From: an uncultured Brachyspira sp.
GTDB taxonomy: Bacteria > Spirochaetota > Brachyspiria > Brachyspirales > Brachyspiraceae
Direction of reading: 5' to 3'
Length of the DNA: 38,105 nucleotides
Assembly: GCF_944388875.1 (NCBI RefSeq)
Contig: NZ_CALXKQ010000026.1
Span: forward strand, 1 to 38,105
Shown here: positions 32,979-38,105 of the stretch, piece by piece
How the letters are laid out: every line of letters begins with the position of its first letter
Numbering within the stretch: position 1 is the first letter of the stretch
Notes under the pieces: model-generated
What the model saw: only the letters and a program-made list of their open reading frames with translations
Databases searched by the model: none
What the model was told of the DNA's origin: nothing
Program-made: the position numbers and the translations under genes

Positions 32979-34538
32979 TTAAATAAGTAAATTCAATTTT
33001 CTTTCTGGAACTATATATGTTTTTATATCGGCATTTACTTCTTCTACATTCTCATTATTTTCAAAACCGAATCTAGTTCCATTATTGTTTAACTCTTCTC
33101 CAAATTCTCCGTTATTAGGCATATCCTGTCTTAACATTACATCAAAACCTTCTATATTAATACCTATTTCATTTAACGAAGAGATAACAGTATCCAAGTT
33201 CTTAGTGAATATATCTTTTACTTCGGCGTTATCCACAAATATTTTTCCTACTAAATTATCGCCGTCCATATTGATTTTTAATCTTACTTTACCTAAATGT
33301 TCAGGATTAAGCGTCATTAAAACTTCGCTTTTTCCATTAGTTACGGCAACCTGTGCTTTTTCTACAAGTTTTCCCATTAGGTCTTGGAATCTTATTATGC
33401 TGTCGGATAGGTTAGGGCTGTTATGCGTTTTGGATACATTATTATAATGATTATATCCTTTTAAATTAGCACCCTCTGCAGAATCTTTCATGTTAATTAT
33501 AGTTAGTTCTGCTCCTTTATCATCTGATATAGTGTTGTTAATAGAACTTCCTGTACTGCTTTTATTTTCTGTATTATCCTTATTATATCTGTCTGCATAT
33601 TTATTTTCTGCATCGATATCTAGAGAAACTTCTGCCATTTTTGTATTATCATTTTTAAGAACAGCATCAGTATTATTAATTTCAGTTTTTAATGCTGTTT
33701 TTATTTCTTTAATAGAATCTTTTTCTATATCTTTTATTTTTATATCATCTTTTACAGTATTCTCATCAGCATTAACTTTTTTATCTTCCTTACTATTTTC
33801 ATCTTTAGAATCTATCATATTTTTTAATTCTTCTAATGATTCTATTAACTCGGATAATTCTTTTTTATCATCCTCATCCAATTCTTCTGCATTAAGAGAT
33901 TCTATTTCTTTTTTAATGTTTTCAATATCTTCATTTTTGATATTTTCTTTTTTATCTTCTTTAGATACTAGTTTATCTCTATTTATGTTTTCTTTTATAT
34001 CAATTTTTTTATCTGAATCGGTTTTTATATCAACATTTTTTAGAACTTGCTTAGCTTTTTCTTTTGCTGCTGCCAATTTATCTTTTTCAGAAGTATTTTC
34101 TTTAACCTCCTTGCTTTTTTCCTCATTATTATTTTCATTAACAGCTTCATTTTTTTCAGATTCGGAAGTCTTTTTATTATCTTCTGTATTTTCTGCTTTT
34201 CTTTCTTTTACTTCAGAAGTATTTTCTGATTTTTCTTTTACATTATCAGAGCTTTTTTCTGTATTAACACTATTATTATCATCAGAGTATGATTTTTCTT
34301 CTGCCTGAGCGGAATAATCATTATAATTGTTATTATATTCTTTATAATCATTTTCAGTATTATTATTGATTACTTTATTTGAAACGCTTTGAGAATATAG
34401 TTCTTGGCTTTGATTTTCATTAAGCATTTTAGCAAAAGAATCATCATAATTGTAATTATTTAAGCTGTAAGCATTATTATTGTTAGATGAAACATTATTA
34501 TCAGCAAAAGATAATAAGTTGCCTAATCCGTTTATCAT
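32979..34538 (-). CDS. fliK: Flagellar hook-length control protein FliK
   Basis: 519 residues. FliK measures hook length and switches the export apparatus to filament substrates. Residues 1-370 are low-complexity Asn/Lys/Glu/Ser, as expected for the extended ruler part. The C-terminal hook domain (about 385-480) is recognisable: KSEVLMTLNPEHLGKVRLKINMDGDNLVGKIFVDNAEVKDIF and LNEIGINIEGFDVML. The start has TTAGGAAG upstream. It is first in the fliK-flgD unit. A long Ser-rich frame on the opposite strand is only the shadow of the Glu/Lys-rich region. Confidence 0.9.
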   Translation of the reverse strand: MINGLGNLLSFADNNVSSNNNNAYSLNNYNYDDSFAKMLNENQSQELYSQSVSNKVINNNTENDYKEYNNNYNDYSAQAEEKSYSDDNNSVNTEKSSDNVKEKSENTSEVKERKAENTEDNKKTSESEKNEAVNENNNEEKSKEVKENTSEKDKLAAAKEKAKQVLKNVDIKTDSDKKIDIKENINRDKLVSKEDKKENIKNEDIENIKKEIESLNAEELDEDDKKELSELIESLEELKNMIDSKDENSKEDKKVNADENTVKDDIKIKDIEKDSIKEIKTALKTEINNTDAVLKNDNTKMAEVSLDIDAENKYADRYNKDNTENKSSTGSSINNTISDDKGAELTIINMKDSAEGANLKGYNHYNNVSKTHNSPNLSDSIIRFQDLMGKLVEKAQVAVTNGKSEVLMTLNPEHLGKVRLKINMDGDNLVGKIFVDNAEVKDIFTKNLDTVISSLNEIGINIEGFDVMLRQDMPNNGEFGEELNNNGTRFGFENNENVEEVNADIKTYIVPERKLNLLI

Positions 34539-34715
34539 AATTTACTTCCTAATAGTTATTTTATTGCTATATTAATATTCGGAAGTATAAAAATTTACTT
34601 TATAAAAAATATGTATTATGTTTACAAAAAAATATATTTTAAGGATTTATTTCTTTATAATTTATGCTTATTTTTTAAAAAAATTTGTTTAACTATAAAA
34701 ATATTGGTATGTAAT

Positions 34716-35052
34716 TATATTTTATAATTTACTTACATTTTCCCGCCCTTTAGGTTTTTAATCTAATTTGTGATTTTTATATTATTTTTTCTTTTTAGTT
34801 TTTTTAGATGCAGCATTGCCCACCCAAGCTTTTTTAAAATTTTATGCTTTACTCACCGCACGCAGAATAATATTAGAAATATATATTTATTTTGCAATTC
34901 AAATTTTGTTTTATTAAAAAATTTATTTACCGTGCGTTAATTAAAATTTTAAACCTAATCAAAACTTGGGCGGGGGTGCTTTTTTTATTAAGCAGCAAAA
35001 TTAATTAGTATGCGATTTTTGTAAAATCTGTAAATTTAAAAGGGCGGGGAAT
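34716..35052. repeat. Modular intergenic repeat, locus C (reverse orientation)
   Basis: The same boxes as at loci A and B on the opposite strand: TTTACTTACATTTTCCCGCCCTTTA (about 34728), CACCCAAG (34822), ACCGCACGCAG (about 34856), ACCGTGCGTTAA (about 34930), CTTGGGCGGGGGTGC (about 34965) and AAAGGGCGGGGAATTAG (35038-35054). It lies between fliK and the MATE gene. Bases 34539-34715 show nothing beyond a possible fliK promoter region. Confidence 0.88.
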
Positions 35053-35153
35053 TAGAATAAATTTTATTTTATATTATTATTTGATGCTTGAAATAAACAA
35101 TATATGTAATATAATATACTGCTTTCGATTAAATTAGATATGGAAATTAAACT

Positions 35154-36527
35154 ATGAATAATAATAATGATAAAAAAATAGAAGTATTTGAGAATTATCC
35201 TGTATACAAGGCATTAATAACATTAGCACTTCCCACAATTTTTGGTATGATGGTGAATGTATTTTATAATATGGTTGATACTTTTTTTGTAGGTAAGACT
35301 AATGATCCAAATCAGGTTGCAGCAGTATCATTAACTATGCCCATATATCTTTTGCTTATGGCTTTTGGTGCTATATACGGTATAGGAGGTGCATCTTATA
35401 TTTCAAGGAGTTTAGGAGCTAAAAATTATGAAAAGGCTAAGCAGACTTCTTCATTTGCTTTTTTTGCAAGCGTAGCTACAGGTTTAGTATGCATGTCTGT
35501 ATTTTTAATATTTATGAAACAGATACTTAAATTATCAGGTGCAAGCATTCATACATATCAATTTGCTAAGGATTATTTAATGATAGTGGCATTTGGAGCT
35601 ATTTTTGTTATTTCGCAGATGTCTATGGGGCAGATAGTGCGTTCAGAAGGGGCATCAAAAGAGGCTATGATAGGCATGATATTAGGCACTGTTATAAATA
35701 TAATACTAGACCCTATAATGATACTTTATATGAAGATGGGAGTTGCAGGTGCTGCTTGGGCTACAATTATAGGAAATGCATGCTCTACGTTCTATTATAT
35801 TTGGCATATAGCTAAAAAAAGTACTTTCCTATCTATAAGGTTAAAAGATTTTTCTATACATTCTGATATATTAAAAAATGTTTTTGCCATAGGGCTTCCC
35901 GTATTTATCAATAATGTGCTTATAAGCTGTGCTAATATATTAATAAATAATTTTGCTTCTGGGTATAATGATAATGTTGTTGCTGGTCTTGGAGTATCTC
36001 AGAGGATATTTATGCTTGTTATTTTAGTTTTTATAGGACTTGCTCAAGGTATACAGCCTTTTATAGGATATAATTTTGCGGCTAAGAACTATAAAAGAAT
36101 GAATGCTTCTATAAAACTTTCATGCTTAATTAGTTTTATATTGGGATGCATATTTTTATCATCAGCATTTTTATTTGCTAGTCATTTTATAAGAATATTT
36201 ATTGATAATGATGAGGTTGTAGAATATGGCGTTAAATTTTTAATAGCAAGTTATTCCATATCTCCCATAATAGGTTTTCAATTTGTTTTCATGTCTACAT
36301 TTCAGGCTTTAGGAAAGGCAATTCCTTCTCTTATACTTTCATTAAGCAGGCAGGGTATAGCATTTGTTCCTGCAATAGTTATAGGAACAAAATTTTTCGG
36401 CATCAATGGTATAATATGGGCTCAGCCTATAGCTGATATTGTATCTATAATATTAGCTAGCATAATGTACATATATATTTATAAAACTATGAAAAAGAAG
36501 CATGCTTTAGAAAATGGTAATATCTAA
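35154..36527 (+). CDS. MATE family efflux transporter (second copy)
   Basis: A 457-residue membrane protein with about 12 membrane segments. Family features are VYKALITLALPTIFGMMVNVFYNMVDTFFVGKT at the start, GLAQGIQPFIGYNFAAKNYKRM near 295 and FQALGKAIPSLILSLSRQG near 385. It resembles the MATE protein at 13529 in layout but is clearly a separate subfamily member, and both are probably drug/cation antiporters. The ribosome site is weak (GGAAATT). The gene stands alone, with locus C of the modular repeat about 100 bases before it and locus D right after it, both in the same orientation. The substrate is unknown. Confidence 0.9.
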   Translation: MNNNNDKKIEVFENYPVYKALITLALPTIFGMMVNVFYNMVDTFFVGKTNDPNQVAAVSLTMPIYLLLMAFGAIYGIGGASYISRSLGAKNYEKAKQTSSFAFFASVATGLVCMSVFLIFMKQILKLSGASIHTYQFAKDYLMIVAFGAIFVISQMSMGQIVRSEGASKEAMIGMILGTVINIILDPIMILYMKMGVAGAAWATIIGNACSTFYYIWHIAKKSTFLSIRLKDFSIHSDILKNVFAIGLPVFINNVLISCANILINNFASGYNDNVVAGLGVSQRIFMLVILVFIGLAQGIQPFIGYNFAAKNYKRMNASIKLSCLISFILGCIFLSSAFLFASHFIRIFIDNDEVVEYGVKFLIASYSISPIIGFQFVFMSTFQALGKAIPSLILSLSRQGIAFVPAIVIGTKFFGINGIIWAQPIADIVSIILASIMYIYIYKTMKKKHALENGNI

Positions 36528-36544
36528 ATTTCAAATTTAAAAAC

Positions 36545-36787
36545 AGATTGGGCGGGCATGCTTTTTTTATTGTATCTAGAAAAATATTAAAGTTATAGAG
36601 TGTTGCTTAAAGCAGTAAATTTATAAGGGCGGGGTATGTAATTAATTTTTTAAAATTTACTTACATTTTCCATCCCTCTATATTTTTAATTTCATTTGTA
36701 ATTTTTATATTATTTTCTTTTCAGATAAAATTACACCCAAGTTTTATTTAAATTTTTAGCTTTATTCACTGCACGCAGAACCAGTTT
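36545..36787. repeat. Modular intergenic repeat, locus D (reverse orientation)
   Basis: Boxes in order: GATTGGGCGGGCATGC (about 36546), AAGGGCGGGGTATGTAA (about 36627), TTTACTTACATTTTCCATCCCTC (about 36656), ACACCCAAG (about 36733) and CTGCACGCAGAA (about 36770). It is a permuted single unit in the same orientation as locus C. The remaining stretch up to 36880 is AT-rich with no feature I can name. Confidence 0.85.
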
Positions 36788-36882
36788 TTTATATAAACGA
36801 ATTAATTTATAAAGTAACATAATTTAATAAATAAGAATCTATTAACCGTAAAAGATAGTTTACATAATTTTGTTAAAATAAA

Positions 36883-36906
36883 AGGCTGACTTTTTTAAGC
36901 CAGCCT
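36883..36906 (-). terminator. Terminator of the surface protein gene
   Basis: On the minus strand AGGCTGGCTT pairs with AAGTCAGCCT (one G-U pair) around AAAA, followed by TTTATTTT. It starts 24 bases after the stop codon at 36930. Confidence 0.85.
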
Positions 36907-36929
36907 ATAAAGAAATTGATTAATTTCAA

Positions 36930-38105
36930 TTATTGAGCAGTATCTCCGCCAAGTGAAGGCAAGTACCAAGTGATACCAGTAGTAGTTTCAAATAATACTG
37001 GAGCTAAATCAGCATTAGCAGCAGCAGTACCTTGTCCTGTAACATTGCCATTAACATCCATCTCGAAGTACCATTCTAAGTCTTCAACAGGAGTTACATA
37101 CATTTCTGCATAAGCACCCCATGTTAAAGCATGAACAGCAGACTCTACAGCAGGATTAGTTGCTGTAGCTTTAGTTTTAGAATATGAATAAGCATAACCT
37201 AAAGAAGGTTCAAAGTATAAAGAAACTATATCGCTGCTAGCTGCTAAAGATAATACAGGTTTAATTTTGATAGTATAAGGTTTAACAGAATAAATACTTC
37301 CTGCTGATGTATCTTCATAAGCACCTATACTATTATAAGTGTTAGCTATTGTGCCATAACTGTCTATTAAGCTTCCTTTTAGAGCTGTAGCATAATCTAT
37401 TCTAATATAAGGATTAACTGTTACATTTCCTATTTGAGTATTCAAGAAGTATAATCTTAACTGTAAATGCAAATCTTCAGAAACGTATTTAGATACTCCT
37501 CTAGTAAATGCATCTGTTTCAGCTGTCCAATTTCTGTAAGAAGCGTATACTCTTATAGCATTGAAAGCATCTATTCCAGTATAGTATCTTAATTCCATTT
37601 GATTGAAGCCTATGCCTGTAAATTTTAGTTTATGATTTACCCAGCCTGGATCAGTTTGAAATTGATATTTATCACTATCTGTCATAGCTATCTGTATAGG
37701 CACAGCTAATCTTAAATTGTTATTTAAGGCATTAAAAACAACTACAGGAGTATGTACTTGAATAAATCTGTCAATATAAGTAAAGTTGTATCCTACACCG
37801 ATACCGAAAGCATCAGAAGTGTATGCTATACCAGCAGATACTGTAGGGTTAAAAGAAACGGATTCGCTATTATATGTGCCGCCATTATCTATTATAGACC
37901 CCATCCATCCTGTATCAGCTCTGAAGCCGAAAGTACCTTTGATTGTACCGTTGCCTAAAGTGAATCCTAACTGATCCATTCTAGCTCTAAATTGGTTTCC
38001 GTCAGTAAGGAACCCAATCCAGTCATCACCGTCTACACCGTACATACCGAATGCTGAAACTGTTGTAATTAATAAAGAACCTATTACAGCAGCTAGGAAC
38101 TTTAC
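36930..38105 (-). CDS. Variable surface protein (Vsp-like) outer membrane protein, 5' end outside the window
   Basis: At least 391 codons; the frame stays open to the window edge. The last 20 codons visible (KFLAAVIGSLLITTVSAFG after one Val) form the end of a signal peptide, so the gene starts only a few codons beyond 38105 and the mature protein begins near MYGVDGDDW. The mature chain is rich in alternating aromatic and polar residues (IGVGYNFTYIDRF, LHLQLRLYFLN, LYFEPSLGYAYSYS) as in outer membrane beta-barrels. GNQFRARMDQLGFTLGNGTIKGTFGFRA recalls the Brachyspira 39-kDa Vsp proteins, from memory. A terminator follows. Related vsp genes often lie in tandem, so a neighbour may lie beyond the edge. 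Confidence 0.8.
   Translation of the reverse strand, partial: VKFLAAVIGSLLITTVSAFGMYGVDGDDWIGFLTDGNQFRARMDQLGFTLGNGTIKGTFGFRADTGWMGSIIDNGGTYNSESVSFNPTVSAGIAYTSDAFGIGVGYNFTYIDRFIQVHTPVVVFNALNNNLRLAVPIQIAMTDSDKYQFQTDPGWVNHKLKFTGIGFNQMELRYYTGIDAFNAIRVYASYRNWTAETDAFTRGVSKYVSEDLHLQLRLYFLNTQIGNVTVNPYIRIDYATALKGSLIDSYGTIANTYNSIGAYEDTSAGSIYSVKPYTIKIKPVLSLAASSDIVSLYFEPSLGYAYSYSKTKATATNPAVESAVHALTWGAYAEMYVTPVEDLEWYFEMDVNGNVTGQGTAAANADLAPVLFETTTGITWYLPSLGGDTAQ

Noticed and set aside
33490-34308. Long Ser/Leu/Phe-rich frame on the plus strand
   Set aside because: It is the antisense of the Glu/Lys/Asn-rich region of fliK, and the hook domain confirms the minus strand.

Overview
The window is AT-rich chromosomal DNA from a spirochaete, most probably Brachyspira. 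The grounds are flagellar FliK and FlgD, a Brachyspira-type variable surface outer membrane protein at the right edge, spirochaete-style lipoprotein signals and low GC. The genus is inferred from protein character, not from a search.

Layout. 1-3660: a heptamer repeat array, an LTA-synthase-like sulfatase-fold membrane protein, a transaldolase and a long modular intergenic repeat. 3690-7462: an orphan small gene, a protein that stops right after a radical-SAM cysteine motif, and the anaerobic ribonucleotide reductase pair nrdG-nrdD. The nrd pair lies between two 22-bp copies of the 3' end of ligA. 7609-13383: ligA, argJ, a zinc-ribbon protein, an extremely Asp-rich protein and hisF, with a palindrome-dense gap at 9940-10300. 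13529-14914: a MATE exporter.

14974-22304 is one minus-strand operon: metN, metI, a lactate/malate-dehydrogenase-family enzyme, four tandem metQ-type lipoproteins and a PLP aminotransferase. Together they look like a unit for methionine (or related amino acid) uptake, transamination and reduction of the 2-oxo acid. Upstream of metN there is a promoter, a 25-codon leader ORF with six Met and four Cys codons, and two mutually exclusive hairpins, one of them a terminator with a U tract. This reads as a translation-coupled transcription attenuator responding to Met and/or Cys, and is the strongest candidate here for an undescribed system.

22816-30230: another copy of the modular repeat, two paralogous small lipoproteins, a membrane protein, a type II restriction-modification pair whose methylase resembles M.HinfI, an N-acylglucosamine 2-epimerase, a DUF1858/DUF438/hemerythrin-like protein, a DUF1232 protein and a small FVFGSN-family protein. 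30406-31850 is a mosaic of very small genes, broken copies and two GC-rich islands. 32163-34538 holds flgD and fliK. 35154-36527 is a second MATE exporter flanked by two same-orientation copies of the modular repeat. The window ends inside the surface protein gene.
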